Assembly (NCBI RefSeq): GCF_002250505.1
Contig: NZ_NJGY01000001.1
Location: 3,225,230-3,289,229 of the forward strand
Length of the DNA stretch: 64,000 nt
Direction of reading: 5' to 3'
Source: Janthinobacterium sp. PC23-8
GTDB lineage: Bacteria; Pseudomonadota; Gammaproteobacteria; Burkholderiales; Burkholderiaceae_D
Numbering within the stretch: position 1 is the stretch's first letter; the number at the start of each line of letters is the position of its first letter. Position numbers and translations under genes: made by a program. The notes beneath the pieces were generated by a model. That model saw only the letters and a list, made by a program, of their open reading frames with translations. It did not search any database and was not told where the DNA came from. Of this stretch, positions 16,177 to 25,836 are shown piece after piece.

Positions 16177-16446
16177 TTACAGGGTCTTGCCGACATTGAC
16201 GGTTTTGTTGTCGTTCAGGCGGGTTTCCAGTTCGATCACGCGCAGTTCCAGCGCATCGAGTTTTGCGCGCGTCTTGGCCAGTACCTGGGCCTGGATGTCG
16301 AATTCCTCGCGCGTGACCAGGTCCAGGCGGGCGAAGCCCTGGGTCATCATCGACTTCACATTCTTCTCGATATCCTTGGCCGGTGAATTTTCGATGGCCT
16401 GGTGGATCTTGCCTTGCAAATCGTTAAAGAAAGTATTCATGTCCAT
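16177..16446 (-). CDS. ubiK: Ubiquinone biosynthesis accessory factor UbiK
   Basis: The 89-residue protein matches the BMFP/YqiC family: an amphipathic N-terminus (NTFFNDLQGKIHQAIENSPA) followed by a coiled coil (VLAKTRAKLDALELRVIELE). UbiK binds UbiJ and supports aerobic ubiquinone synthesis at the membrane. ATG codons at 16446 and 16440 are both possible starts. The gene is divergent from the nitrogen-regulated porin operon, and its start lies close to the NtrC sites at 16458-16513. Confidence 0.88.
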   Translation of the reverse strand: MDMNTFFNDLQGKIHQAIENSPAKDIEKNVKSMMTQGFARLDLVTREEFDIQAQVLAKTRAKLDALELRVIELETRLNDNKTVNVGKTL

Positions 16447-16457
16447 GGTATGTCCTT

Positions 16458-16513
16458 ATGGTGCGGCATGTGCATCGCACCATTGCGGTGCACTTCAGCC
16501 TTAATATGGTGCG
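16458..16513. promoter_or_regulatory. NtrC binding sites upstream of the torF-glnK-amtB operon
   Basis: GCACCATTGCGGTGC at 16477-16491 matches the NtrC palindrome (GCACCAN4-GGTGC). ATGGTGCG words at 16458-16465 and 16506-16513 are further half-sites, and the first forms a wider inverted repeat with CGCACCAT at 16476-16483. The array lies about 120-160 bases upstream of the sigma-54 promoter at 16616, the usual distance for an enhancer. NtrC phosphorylated under nitrogen limitation would activate the operon from here. Confidence 0.75.
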
Positions 16514-16615
16514 AAAGTGGGCAGTTCAACAAGCTTTCATTTCCTGGTGCCGCATTGCCTGTGGCTTGAAGCCTATGTATGGACGGAAATGCAGCTGTCA
16601 AGGTGGCAATGTAGC

Positions 16616-16631
16616 TGGCACGTATTCTGCT
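16616..16631 (+). promoter_or_regulatory. Sigma-54 (RpoN) promoter of the torF-glnK-amtB operon
   Basis: TGGCACGTATTCTGCT carries the invariant GG (-24) and GC (-12) at correct spacing; the consensus is TGGCACG-N4-TTGC. Only one base of the -12 block (C for T) deviates. The predicted start is near 16643, about 70 bases before the porin ATG at 16714. Together with the NtrC sites upstream it forms a textbook nitrogen-control region. Confidence 0.8.
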
Positions 16632-16713
16632 AATAGATCCTGGAACGCTTTGTGATCGCCAGACCAGATTTTAAACCTCAACCGCTTTAAAAGTTCAATA
16701 AAAGGGAATCGCC

Positions 16714-17831
<1,118 letters not shown>

Positions 17832-17842
17832 GGGGAATATTG

Positions 17843-19393
17843 ATGCACAAAAATATAACAAAATTGCTGGCTGGGGTAGCCTGTCTGTTTGCATTTGGCG
17901 TCTCGGCGCCAAGTTTTGCCGATGCGCCTGCGAAAACCGAACCAGCAGCCACCACGGCCGCCGTCGCCACGCCGGAAGTGGCGCCATTGGCCGTTCCTGC
18001 CGCCGCACCGGCCGCCACCACCGCCGCCGCGCCGGCACCCGCTGCCGCGCCTGCGGCCGCACCGGTGCCCAATAAAGGCGATACCGGCTTCATGATGATC
18101 TGTGCGTTGCTGGTAATCCTGATGACGATACCCGGCCTGGCCCTGTTCTACGGCGGCCTGGTGCGTTCCAAGAACATGCTGTCGATCCTGATGCAGGTGT
18201 TCGTCGTGTTCGCGCTGGTGATCGTGCTGTGGTGCGTGTATGGCTACTCGCTGGCCTTTACCGAAGGCAATGCGTTCTTCGGCACCTTCGCGCGCTCTTT
18301 CCTGAACGGCATCTGGGATCCGGCCACCGGCACCTTCGCCGTCGCCGCCACCTTTACCAAGGGCGTGGTGATTCCTGAATTCGTCTTCGTCGCCTTCCAG
18401 GGCACGTTTGCCGCGATTACCTGCGCGCTGATCATCGGTGCCTTTGCCGAACGCGCCAAGTTCTCGGCCGTCCTCGCCTTCGTGGTGCTGTGGTTTACGT
18501 TCGCCTACATTCCCGCAGCGCACATGGTCTGGTTCTGGACCGGTCCTGACCTGATCACCAATGCGACCACCGCCGCAACCGAAGCGGCCAAGGCTGGCTG
18601 GATCTGGCAAAAAGGCGCGCTGGACTTCGCCGGCGGCACCGTAGTGCACATCAACGCCGCCGTTGCTGGCCTGGTTGGCGCGATCATGATCGGCAAACGC
18701 GTCGGTTACGGCCGCGAATCGATGGCGCCGCACTCGCTGACGATGACCATGATCGGCGCGTCCTTGCTGTGGGTAGGCTGGTTCGGTTTCAATGCCGGTT
18801 CTTCGATGGAAGCGGGCGACCTGGCTGCATTGGCTTTCGTCAACACCCTGCTGGCCACCGCCGCCGCCACGTTGTCGTGGGTCTTCGGTGAATGGATTAC
18901 CAAAGGCAAGCCATCGATGCTGGGCGGCGCTTCCGGCGCGGTTGCCGGCCTGGTGGCCATCACTCCTGCGGCCGGTTATGTCGGCCCGATGGGTGGCCTG
19001 GTCATCGGTCTGCTCGCTGGCGTGATCTGCCTGTGGGGCGTGACTGGCCTGAAACGCCTCATCGGCGCCGACGATTCGCTCGACGTATTCGGCGTGCACG
19101 GCGTCGGCGGCATCCTGGGCGCCATCCTGACCGGTGTGTTTGCCGCGCCACAACTGGGCGGCCAGGGCATTTTCGACTACGTCACCAACAAAATGTCGGC
19201 CGACCCGTATTCGATCGGCCATCAAGTGTGGGTGCAAACCCAGGCCGTCGGCACCACCATCATCTGGTCGGCCTTGGTGTCCGTGATCGCCTATAAACTG
19301 GTCGACATCGTCATCGGCCTGCGCGTACCGGAAGAAGAAGAGCGTGAAGGCCTGGATATCAGCAGCCATGGCGAGCAGGCTTACCACGGTTAA
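17843..19393 (+). CDS. amtB: Ammonium transporter
   Basis: The 516-residue protein has a signal peptide (to about residue 27), then about 45 residues rich in Ala and Pro before the first core helix. The Amt core follows with eleven predicted helices and the family blocks FYGGLVRSKNMLSILMQ, FAGGTVVHINAAVAGLVGA (pore His), WVGWFGFNAGSS and DVFGVHGVGGILGA (second pore His). It conducts ammonium and is gated by GlnK. The ATG at 17843 follows AAGGGGAAT, 11 bases after glnK. The long Ala/Pro linker in front of the core is longer than in E. coli AmtB. Confidence 0.95.
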   Translation: MHKNITKLLAGVACLFAFGVSAPSFADAPAKTEPAATTAAVATPEVAPLAVPAAAPAATTAAAPAPAAAPAAAPVPNKGDTGFMMICALLVILMTIPGLALFYGGLVRSKNMLSILMQVFVVFALVIVLWCVYGYSLAFTEGNAFFGTFARSFLNGIWDPATGTFAVAATFTKGVVIPEFVFVAFQGTFAAITCALIIGAFAERAKFSAVLAFVVLWFTFAYIPAAHMVWFWTGPDLITNATTAATEAAKAGWIWQKGALDFAGGTVVHINAAVAGLVGAIMIGKRVGYGRESMAPHSLTMTMIGASLLWVGWFGFNAGSSMEAGDLAALAFVNTLLATAAATLSWVFGEWITKGKPSMLGGASGAVAGLVAITPAAGYVGPMGGLVIGLLAGVICLWGVTGLKRLIGADDSLDVFGVHGVGGILGAILTGVFAAPQLGGQGIFDYVTNKMSADPYSIGHQVWVQTQAVGTTIIWSALVSVIAYKLVDIVIGLRVPEEEEREGLDISSHGEQAYHG

Positions 19394-19404
19394 TTGTTAA
19401 TTTC

Positions 19405-19437
19405 CTGATACGGCCGCGCTGCGGCGCAACGTATCAG
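19405..19437 (+). repeat. Inverted repeat after amtB
   Basis: CTGATACG (19405-19412) and CGTATCAG (19430-19437) pair perfectly, with GCCGC/GCGGC able to pair inside. It forms a stable stem 12 bases after the amtB stop and just before the terminator. It probably protects or helps end the operon mRNA. Confidence 0.6.
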
Positions 19438-19454
19438 TGTTGTTTTGCCTGAAA

Positions 19455-19483
19455 GGCGCCTCATCGAGGCGCCTTTTTTTTTG
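19455..19483 (+). terminator. Rho-independent terminator of the torF-glnK-amtB operon
   Basis: AGGCGCCTC (19455-19463), a three-base loop and GAGGCGCCT (19467-19475) are followed by nine T. The perfect 9-bp GC-rich stem and T-run make this a strong terminator. Confidence 0.9.
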
Positions 19484-19606
19484 TGCACGGCAACGATGAG
19501 ACCTTTAAAACAAGGCTTATGCCCCGATTTGGGCTACTTACACGGTAATATAGTCGGCAGTTCTGTGTGCTTTTTTGAATACTGCACATAATTTAAGGAT
19601 GTAACT

Positions 19607-20905
19607 ATGGTTCCCCATCTCGTCACGGCCCTGACCGGACCGCTGCTCGACCTCGAAAAAAAGATTCTCGCCGCCACGCCCGCCATCGAGCGCTGGTTCC
19701 GCATGGAATGGCAAGAGCACACGCCGCCCTTCTATTGCTCGGTTGACTTGCGCAATGCCGGCTACAAGCTGGCCCCGGTCGACACCAATCTGTTCCCTGG
19801 CGGCTTTCATAACCTGGCCACCGAAATGCTGCCGCTGTCGGTGCAGGCGGCGATGGCTGCCATCGACAAATATTGCCCGGATGCCCGCAACCTGCTGATC
19901 GTGCCGGAATTGCACAACACCACGCCGCAGTATCTGCAGAACGTGGCGCGGCTGATGCAGATCTTCCGCCAGACGGGGCTGCATGTGCGTTTCGGTTCCT
20001 GGTCGCCCGAGATCACCCAGCCCACGCCGCTGGCCCTGCCGGACGGCAATATGCTGGTGATCGAGCCGCTGGTGCGCCTGAACAATGGCCGCCGCCTGGG
20101 CCTGAAGGATTTCGATCCGTGCACGATTCTGCTGAACAACGATTTGTCCGACGGCATCCCCGAGATCCTGCAAAACATTCATGAGCAAAGCTTGCTGCCG
20201 CCCTTGCATGCGGGCTGGGCCTTGCGCCGCAAGAGCAACCACTACGCGGCCTACGATGAAGTGGTGAAAAAGTTCTGCAAGATGATCGACGTCGATCCGT
20301 GGATGCTGAACCCCTTCCACGCCAAATGCAGCGGCGTGAACTTCCAGGAAGGCGAGGGCGAAGACGCGCTGGCCGCCGGCGTCGATGTGTTGCTGGCCAA
20401 GATACGCAAGAAGTACAAGGAATATGGCATCAAGGAAAAGCCGTTCGTCATCGTCAAGCCCGACGCGGGAACCTATGGCACCGGCATCATGACGGTGCGC
20501 GATGCCAGCGAAGTGCGCGACCTGTCGCGCAAGCAGCGCGAAAAAATGTCCATCGTCAAGGATGGCCAACTGGTGACCGACGTCATCATCCAGGAAGGCG
20601 TGCCGACCTTTGAAAGCATCAAGGATGCGGTGGCCGAGCCGGTCGTCTACATGATCGACCGCTATGTGGTGGGCGGCTTTTACCGCGTGCACGCGGAGAA
20701 GGGCGTGGACCAGAACCTGAACGCGCCGGGCTCGCAATATGTGCCGCTGGCGTTTGCCCAGCAGCATGCGGTGCCGGACCTGAAAGCCAAGCCCGGCACG
20801 GCCGCGCCGAACCGCTTCTATGTCTACGGCGTGGTGGCGCGCCTGGCTTTGCTGGCGGCGTCGCTGGAAATGGAACGCACGGACCCCAATCCCGAAGTGT
20901 ATTGA
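19607..20905 (+). CDS. gshA: Glutamate-cysteine ligase
   Basis: The 432-residue protein matches the proteobacterial GshA type found in betaproteobacteria, distinct from E. coli GshA. Recognisable blocks are FYCSVDLRNAGYKLAPVDTN, FPGGFHNLA, VPELHNTTP, FVIVKPDAGTYGTGIMTV (ATP-grasp-like) and YMIDRYVVGGFYRVH. It joins L-glutamate and L-cysteine, the first step of glutathione synthesis. An AAGGATGTAACT site precedes the ATG. The next gene is gshB, about 100 bases on, so both steps are encoded together. Confidence 0.92.
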   Translation: MVPHLVTALTGPLLDLEKKILAATPAIERWFRMEWQEHTPPFYCSVDLRNAGYKLAPVDTNLFPGGFHNLATEMLPLSVQAAMAAIDKYCPDARNLLIVPELHNTTPQYLQNVARLMQIFRQTGLHVRFGSWSPEITQPTPLALPDGNMLVIEPLVRLNNGRRLGLKDFDPCTILLNNDLSDGIPEILQNIHEQSLLPPLHAGWALRRKSNHYAAYDEVVKKFCKMIDVDPWMLNPFHAKCSGVNFQEGEGEDALAAGVDVLLAKIRKKYKEYGIKEKPFVIVKPDAGTYGTGIMTVRDASEVRDLSRKQREKMSIVKDGQLVTDVIIQEGVPTFESIKDAVAEPVVYMIDRYVVGGFYRVHAEKGVDQNLNAPGSQYVPLAFAQQHAVPDLKAKPGTAAPNRFYVYGVVARLALLAASLEMERTDPNPEVY

Positions 20906-21004
20906 TGCGCTGACGCAGGACCGGCCCGGCGGGAGCAGCACCCCGCCTGGCGATCTCGGCTAGAATCAAGCCTTCTTCTTCCCGCATTCCGACTGGACCG
21001 CCTC

Positions 21005-21967
21005 ATGAAAATTGCATTCCTCGCCGATCCGCTGGCAGGCTTCAAGACCTACAAAGATTCCACTTTCGCCATGATGCGCGAAGCGGCCCGCCGCGGCCAC
21101 GCCATCTACGCTTTCGAGCAGAAGAACATGGCGCTGGAAGAAGGCATCGTCACGGCGCAGGTGCAACAGATCACCCTGACCGGCGACGAGCATGACTGGT
21201 ACAAGGTAGTGGCGACCGAGGAAGTGCGCCTGTCCGTGTTTGACGCCATCATCGAGCGCAAGGACCCGCCGTTCGACATGGAATATGTGTACGGCACCTA
21301 TTTGCTGGAACTGGCCGAAAAGCAGGGCGCGCGCGTGTTCAACAAGCCGTCGGCGATTCGCGACAACAATGAAAAGCTGGCTATCGCGCAGTTTTCGCAA
21401 TTCACGTCGCCGACCCTGGTGACGTCGAACGAAGCGCGCCTGCGCGCCTTCCACGCCAAACACCAGGATGTCATCTTCAAGCCGCTCGACGGCATGGGCG
21501 GCACCGGCATCTTCCGCGTCAAGGCCGACGCCCTGAATCTGGGCGCCATCATCGAGACCCTGACCGACAACGGCGCGCAGACCATTATGGCCCAGCGTTT
21601 TATCGCCGACATCGACAAGGGCGACAAGCGCATCCTGGTGATCGGCGGCAAACCGGTGCCGTATTGCCTGGCGCGCATCCCGCAAGGCGGCGAAGTGCGC
21701 GGCAACCTGGCCGCCGGCGGCAAGGGCGTGGCCCAGCCACTGACGGCGCGCGACCTGGAAATCGCCGAAAAGCTCGGCCCCATCCTCGCCGGACGTGGCC
21801 TGATGCTGGTAGGATTGGACGTGATCGGCGACTACCTGACGGAAGTGAACGTCACCAGCCCGACCTGCTTCCAGGAAATTACGCAGCAGACCGGTTTTGA
21901 TGTGGCCGCCATGTTTGTCGATGCGGTCGAGCAGGGCGTGGCGCAGTCTGCGGCGCACGCGGCATAA
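21005..21967 (+). CDS. gshB: Glutathione synthetase
   Basis: The 320-residue protein is a full-length ATP-grasp GshB. It has the N-terminal domain MKIAFLADPLAGFKTYKDST, RKDPPFDMEYVYGTYLLE, FKPLDGMGGTGIFRV (ATP-binding loop) and YLTEVNVTSPTCFQEI near the end. It adds glycine to gamma-glutamylcysteine. The gap from gshA (20906-21004) contains a GC-rich hairpin (GGCGGG/CCCCGCC near 20929-20947) and TAGAAT near 20961, so gshB may also have its own promoter. The EIIA gene starts 9 bases after its stop. Confidence 0.95.
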   Translation: MKIAFLADPLAGFKTYKDSTFAMMREAARRGHAIYAFEQKNMALEEGIVTAQVQQITLTGDEHDWYKVVATEEVRLSVFDAIIERKDPPFDMEYVYGTYLLELAEKQGARVFNKPSAIRDNNEKLAIAQFSQFTSPTLVTSNEARLRAFHAKHQDVIFKPLDGMGGTGIFRVKADALNLGAIIETLTDNGAQTIMAQRFIADIDKGDKRILVIGGKPVPYCLARIPQGGEVRGNLAAGGKGVAQPLTARDLEIAEKLGPILAGRGLMLVGLDVIGDYLTEVNVTSPTCFQEITQQTGFDVAAMFVDAVEQGVAQSAAHAA

Positions 21968-21976
21968 GGAAACCAT

Positions 21977-22381
21977 ATGGTAGGGATTTTGCTCATGACA
22001 CACGCGCCGCTGGGCCAGGCATTCATTGCCGCCTGCGCGCACGTGTTTCGCGGACCGACCGAGCGTTTTGAAGCGATCGACGTGCTGGCCGACCAGGACC
22101 TGGCCGAGGTTCAGCAACTGGCCTCGGCCGCCATCTGTCGCCTCGACGATGGTGCCGGCGTACTGGTGATCACCGATGTCAAAGGCGGCACGCCGTCGAA
22201 CTGCTGTAACAAGCTGGCCGATGCGGGCCGCGTGGAAGTGATCGCCGGCATCAGCCTGCCGATGCTGCTGCGCGCCATCACGTACCGCCGCGACACGCTC
22301 GACGTGGTGGTCGAGATGGCGCTGGCCGGTGCGCAAAGCGGCGCCGTACGCGTCGACAACCGCATTCGCGTCGGCGAATAA
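21977..22381 (+). CDS. PTS EIIA component, mannose family
   Basis: The 134-residue protein is an EIIA-Man domain. The phosphorylated histidine is His9 in LLMTHAPLGQAF, and VITDVKGGTPSN is the usual second block. It accepts phosphate from HPr. No EIIB/EIIC sugar permease is encoded anywhere nearby, so with the HPr and EI genes downstream it probably forms a regulatory phosphorelay, as in many betaproteobacteria, rather than a sugar import system. It lies 9 bases after gshB. Confidence 0.9.
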   Translation: MVGILLMTHAPLGQAFIAACAHVFRGPTERFEAIDVLADQDLAEVQQLASAAICRLDDGAGVLVITDVKGGTPSNCCNKLADAGRVEVIAGISLPMLLRAITYRRDTLDVVVEMALAGAQSGAVRVDNRIRVGE

Positions 22382-22393
22382 AGCAGGCCATGG

Positions 22394-22425
22394 CCGCCGC
22401 GCTGAAGGCGGCGGGAGTTTTTTTT
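22394..22425 (+). terminator. Terminator between the EIIA and HPr genes
   Basis: CCGCCGC (22394-22400) pairs with GCGGCGG (22408-22414) around a 7-base loop; after GAG come eight T. It implies that most transcripts from gshB-EIIA stop here and that ptsH-ptsI depend on read-through or on another promoter. Only about 20 bases separate it from the ptsH start, so little room is left for a separate promoter downstream. Confidence 0.75.
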
Positions 22426-22447
22426 CAGGAATAGAGACTAGACAAAA

Positions 22448-22717
22448 ATGATTCAAAAAGAACTCGAAATCATCAACAAACTGGGCCTGCATGCACGCGC
22501 CTCGGCCAAATTCACCCAGATGGCCGCACGCTACAAGAGCGATGTCTGGCTGACCCGCAATGCGCGCCGCATCAACGCCAAGTCCATCATGGGCGTGATG
22601 ATGCTGGCCGCCGGCAAGGGCGCGAAAGTGACCCTGGAAGCGGACGGCGCCGATGAAGAGGCCTGCGTCGAGGCCCTGACCGCCCTGATCAACGACAGGT
22701 TTGGCGAAGGCGAGTAA
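22448..22717 (+). CDS. ptsH: Phosphocarrier protein HPr
   Basis: The 89-residue protein has the EI-dependent phosphorylation site His15 in LGLHARASAKF and Ser46 in NAKSIMGVMMLAAGKG, the site used by HPr kinase in bacteria that have it. It carries phosphate from EI to EIIA. The stop codon overlaps an in-frame ATG of the ptsI frame (TAATG), consistent with coupled translation. Confidence 0.95.
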   Translation: MIQKELEIINKLGLHARASAKFTQMAARYKSDVWLTRNARRINAKSIMGVMMLAAGKGAKVTLEADGADEEACVEALTALINDRFGEGE

Positions 22718-22761
22718 TGTCCGCCGAACGCAGCCGCAGCCGCCTTCCCACAGGTCATCCC

Positions 22762-24504
22762 ATGGCATCTTTCACGCTCCACGGCATTCCCGTCTCGCGC
22801 GGCATCGCCATCGGCCGCGCGCATTTGCTGGCGCCGGCCGCCCTTGACGTCAAGCATTACCTGGTCGCCCAGGAACAGATCGAGGGCGAGGTATTGCGCC
22901 TGCAAAACGCGATTGCCGCCGTCCACAAGGAATTGCAGACCCTGTGGAACGAGCTGCCGAAAGACGCCCCCACCGAGCTGGGCGCCTTTATCGATGTGCA
23001 TGCGCTGATCCTCTCCGATCCCATGATTTCCGAGGCGCCGCTCGACATCATCCGCTCGCGCCACTACAACGCCGAATGGGCGCTGCTGACGCAAATCGAT
23101 GAGTTGTCGGCCCAGTTCGACGAAATCGAAGATCCGTATCTGCGCGAGCGCAAGGCCGACATCCAGCAGGTGGCCGAACGGGTATTGAAAGTCTTGCTGG
23201 GCACCGAGCAGCTGTTGCCCAAGGCGGCGGCCGAAGACGAATTCACGGCGCAGATGATTGTCGTTGCGCACGATATCTCGCCGGCCGACATGCTGCAGTT
23301 CCGCGACCGCTCGTTTGTCGGCTTCATTACCGATGTCGGCGGGCAGAATTCGCACACGGCCATCGTCGCGCGCAGCCTCGACATTCCGGCGGCGGTCGGC
23401 ATGTCGCAGGCCTCGACCCTGATCGAACAGGACGACTGGCTGATCATCGACGGCGACGCCGGCGTGGTGATCGCCAACCCCAGTGCGCTGGTGCTCGAGC
23501 AATACCGCGAGCGCCAGGTGGCGATGCAGCGCGCGCGCAAAAAGCTGGGCAAGCTCAAGAAAACCCCGGCCGTCACCAAATGCGGCACGGCCGTGACGCT
23601 GCTGGCCAATATCGAACTGCCCGACGACTGCGCCTTTGCGCTCGAATCGGGCGCGGTCGGCGTGGGCCTGTTCCGCTCCGAATTTTTGTTCATGGGCCGC
23701 GCCCACAAGATCCCGTCCGAGGACGAGCAGTTCGAAGCCTACCGCCAGACGGTGCTGTCGATGAAGGGCAAGGTGGTCACCATCCGCACGCTCGACATCG
23801 GCGCCGACAAGCCGCTCGATCAGTCCGACCATACGGCGCTGAACCCTGCGCTGGGCCTGCGCGCGATCCGCTACTGCCTGGCCGAACCGCAGCTGTTCCT
23901 GACCCAGCTGCGCGCCATTTTGCGCGCCTCGGCCTACGGCAAGGTGCGCATCCTGATCCCGATGCTGGCGCACGCCTTCGAGATCGACCAGTCGCTGGCG
24001 ATGATCGCGCAGGCCAAGGCGAGCCTGCGCGAAGAGGGCGTCAAGTTCGACGAGGCCGTCGAAGTGGGCGCCATGATCGAGATCCCGGCCGCCGCGCTGG
24101 CGCTGCCGATGTTCGTCAAGCGGCTCGATTTTCTGTCGATCGGCACCAATGACCTGATCCAGTACACCCTGGCGATCGACCGGGTCGACTACGAAGTGGC
24201 GCATTTGTACAACCCGCTGCATCCGGCCGTGCTGCAACTGATCTCGATGACGATCGCTGCCGGCCACAAGGCGGGCATCGACGTGGCCGTCTGCGGCGAA
24301 ATGGCCGGCGACGTCAAGCTCACGCGCTTGCTGCTGGGCCTGGGCCTGCGCGAGTTTTCCATGCATCCGGCCCAGTTGCTGGCCGTCAAGCAGGAGATCC
24401 TCAATAGCGACCTGGCGCTGATCGCGCCACAAATGCGCAAAATCATGCGCTCGATGGAGCCAAATGTGATTGCCGAAGCGGTCCACCAGCTGCAGCTGAT
24501 GTAA
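22762..24504 (+). CDS. ptsI: Phosphoenolpyruvate-protein phosphotransferase (enzyme I)
   Basis: The 580-residue enzyme I is complete: FTLHGIPVSRGIAIGRAHLL at the start, the phosphorylated His in GGQNSHTAIVARS, GVGLFRSEFLFM, FLSIGTNDLIQYTLAIDR and AVCGEMAGD in the PEP-binding barrel. It starts the phosphorelay from PEP. The ATG at 22762 gives the usual N-terminus; an ATG at 22717 that overlaps the ptsH stop would add 15 residues (MSAERSRSRLPTGHP) and has a better ribosome site (GAAGGCGAG), so it cannot be excluded. Confidence 0.93.
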   Translation: MASFTLHGIPVSRGIAIGRAHLLAPAALDVKHYLVAQEQIEGEVLRLQNAIAAVHKELQTLWNELPKDAPTELGAFIDVHALILSDPMISEAPLDIIRSRHYNAEWALLTQIDELSAQFDEIEDPYLRERKADIQQVAERVLKVLLGTEQLLPKAAAEDEFTAQMIVVAHDISPADMLQFRDRSFVGFITDVGGQNSHTAIVARSLDIPAAVGMSQASTLIEQDDWLIIDGDAGVVIANPSALVLEQYRERQVAMQRARKKLGKLKKTPAVTKCGTAVTLLANIELPDDCAFALESGAVGVGLFRSEFLFMGRAHKIPSEDEQFEAYRQTVLSMKGKVVTIRTLDIGADKPLDQSDHTALNPALGLRAIRYCLAEPQLFLTQLRAILRASAYGKVRILIPMLAHAFEIDQSLAMIAQAKASLREEGVKFDEAVEVGAMIEIPAAALALPMFVKRLDFLSIGTNDLIQYTLAIDRVDYEVAHLYNPLHPAVLQLISMTIAAGHKAGIDVAVCGEMAGDVKLTRLLLGLGLREFSMHPAQLLAVKQEILNSDLALIAPQMRKIMRSMEPNVIAEAVHQLQLM

Positions 24505-24636
24505 ACTGTCGTTTCAACACCAGCAGGACGCATTGCGCGCGGCAAGATGCGTCCTGCTGAAGCTGCGGAGCCTTTCATCGCGACTCCGCATCGATCATGG
24601 CCCGTGGGGCCGCCCCCTAGATAAACCGACACGCAC
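24505..24636 (+). promoter_or_regulatory. Structured leader of metX-metW
   Basis: The 132-base gap holds three strong hairpins. CAGCAGGACGCAT (24521-24533) pairs with ATGCGTCCTGCTG (24547-24559), a perfect 13-bp stem. TGCGGAG (24564-24570) pairs with CTCCGCA (24584-24590). GGCCC (24599-24603) pairs with GGGCC (24607-24611), shortly before the metX ATG. The first may also end the ptsI transcript, but no T-run follows. The arrangement suggests attenuation or a metabolite-binding RNA controlling methionine synthesis. It does not match the SAM riboswitch patterns I know. Confidence 0.45.
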
Positions 24637-25836
24637 ATGTCATCCATTGGAATCGTTTCGCCGCAAACCATGTATTTTGCGCAACCCCTGCAGCTGCAAA
24701 GCGGCGCCTCGCTGCGGGACTATCTGTTGATGTATGAAACCTACGGCACCCTGAACGCCGACAAATCGAACGCGGTGCTGGTCTGCCACGCACTGAACGC
24801 CTCGCACCATGTGGCCGGCACCTATGAAGGCGAGCCGAAAAGCACCGGCTGGTGGGACAATATGGTGGGCCCGGGCAAACCGCTCGACACCGACCGGTTT
24901 TTTGTGATTGGCGTGAACAACCTCGGTTCCTGTTTCGGCTCGACCGGCCCCATGCATGTCAACCCGGCCACCGGCAAGCCGTATGGCGCCGCGTTTCCCG
25001 TGGTGACGGTGGAGGACTGGGTCAGCGCGCAGGCGCGCCTGGCCGATGAACTGGGCATCAATCAGTTCGCCGCCGTGATGGGCGGCTCGCTGGGCGGCAT
25101 GCAGGCGCTGGCCTGGAGCATCATGTATCCCGAGCGCTTGCGCCACTGCGTGGTGATCGCCTCGACGGCCAAGCTGTCGGCGCAAAATATCGCCTTCAAC
25201 GACGTGGCGCGCCAGGCGATCCTGTCCGACCCCGACTACCATGGCGGCGACTTTTATGAACACGGCGTGGTGCCGAAGAACGGCCTGCGCGTGGCGCGCA
25301 TGGTCGGCCATATCACCTATCTGTCAAACGACGACATGGCCGAAAAATTCGGCCGCAAGCTGCGCGACGCGGCGCAAACGGGCGCCTACAAATTCGGCTT
25401 CGGCATCGATTTCGAGATCGAATCGTATCTGCGCTACCAGGGCGACAAGTTCTCCGAGTATTTTGACGCCAACACGTATTTATTGATTACCAAGGCGCTC
25501 GACTATTTCGATCCGGCGCGCGCCCATGGCGGCAACCTGGCCAGGGCGCTGGCCGGTACAAAGGCGAAATTTTTCATCGCTTCGTTTTCCACCGATTGGC
25601 GCTTTTCGCCCGAACGCAGCCGCGAAATCGTCGAGGCGCTGGTGTGCAACCGCCGCCAGGTGACGTATGCCGAGATCGATGCGCCGCACGGCCACGACGC
25701 CTTTTTGCTGGAAGACGCGCGCTACATGAACATGGTGCGCGCCTACTACGGCCAGGTGTGGCACGAGATCGAGGCCGGCCTGCCGGCCACCGTACACCAT
25801 ACCGCCGTGCGCCAGGGCGCGAAGGAGATCGCATGA
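24637..25836 (+). CDS. metX: Homoserine O-acyltransferase
   Basis: The 399-residue alpha/beta hydrolase has the nucleophile elbow [16 protein letters not shown], the catalytic Asp in FSTDWRFSP and the catalytic His in [12 protein letters not shown]. Family blocks YETYGTLN and CHALNASHH are also present. It activates homoserine for methionine synthesis. In betaproteobacteria that pair MetX with MetW the acyl donor is often succinyl-CoA rather than acetyl-CoA; the sequence alone does not settle this. It overlaps metW by four bases (ATGA). Confidence 0.92.
   Translation: MSSIGIVSPQTMYFAQPLQLQSGASLRDYLLMYETYGTLNADKSNAVLVCHALNASHHVAGTYEGEPKSTGWWDNMVGPGKPLDTDRFFVIGVNNLGSCFGSTGPMHVNPATGKPYGAAFPVVTVEDWVSAQARLADELGINQFAAVMGGSLGGMQALAWSIMYPERLRHCVVIASTAKLSAQNIAFNDVARQAILSDPDYHGGDFYEHGVVPKNGLRVARMVGHITYLSNDDMAEKFGRKLRDAAQTGAYKFGFGIDFEIESYLRYQGDKFSEYFDANTYLLITKALDYFDPARAHGGNLARALAGTKAKFFIASFSTDWRFSPERSREIVEALVCNRRQVTYAEIDAPHGHDAFLLEDARYMNMVRAYYGQVWHEIEAGLPATVHHTAVRQGAKEIA

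Noticed and set aside
24505-24636. A known SAM riboswitch before metX
   Set aside because: The stems are strong but I find none of the conserved SAM-I kink-turn or SAM-II loop sequences; it is listed only as an unassigned structured leader.
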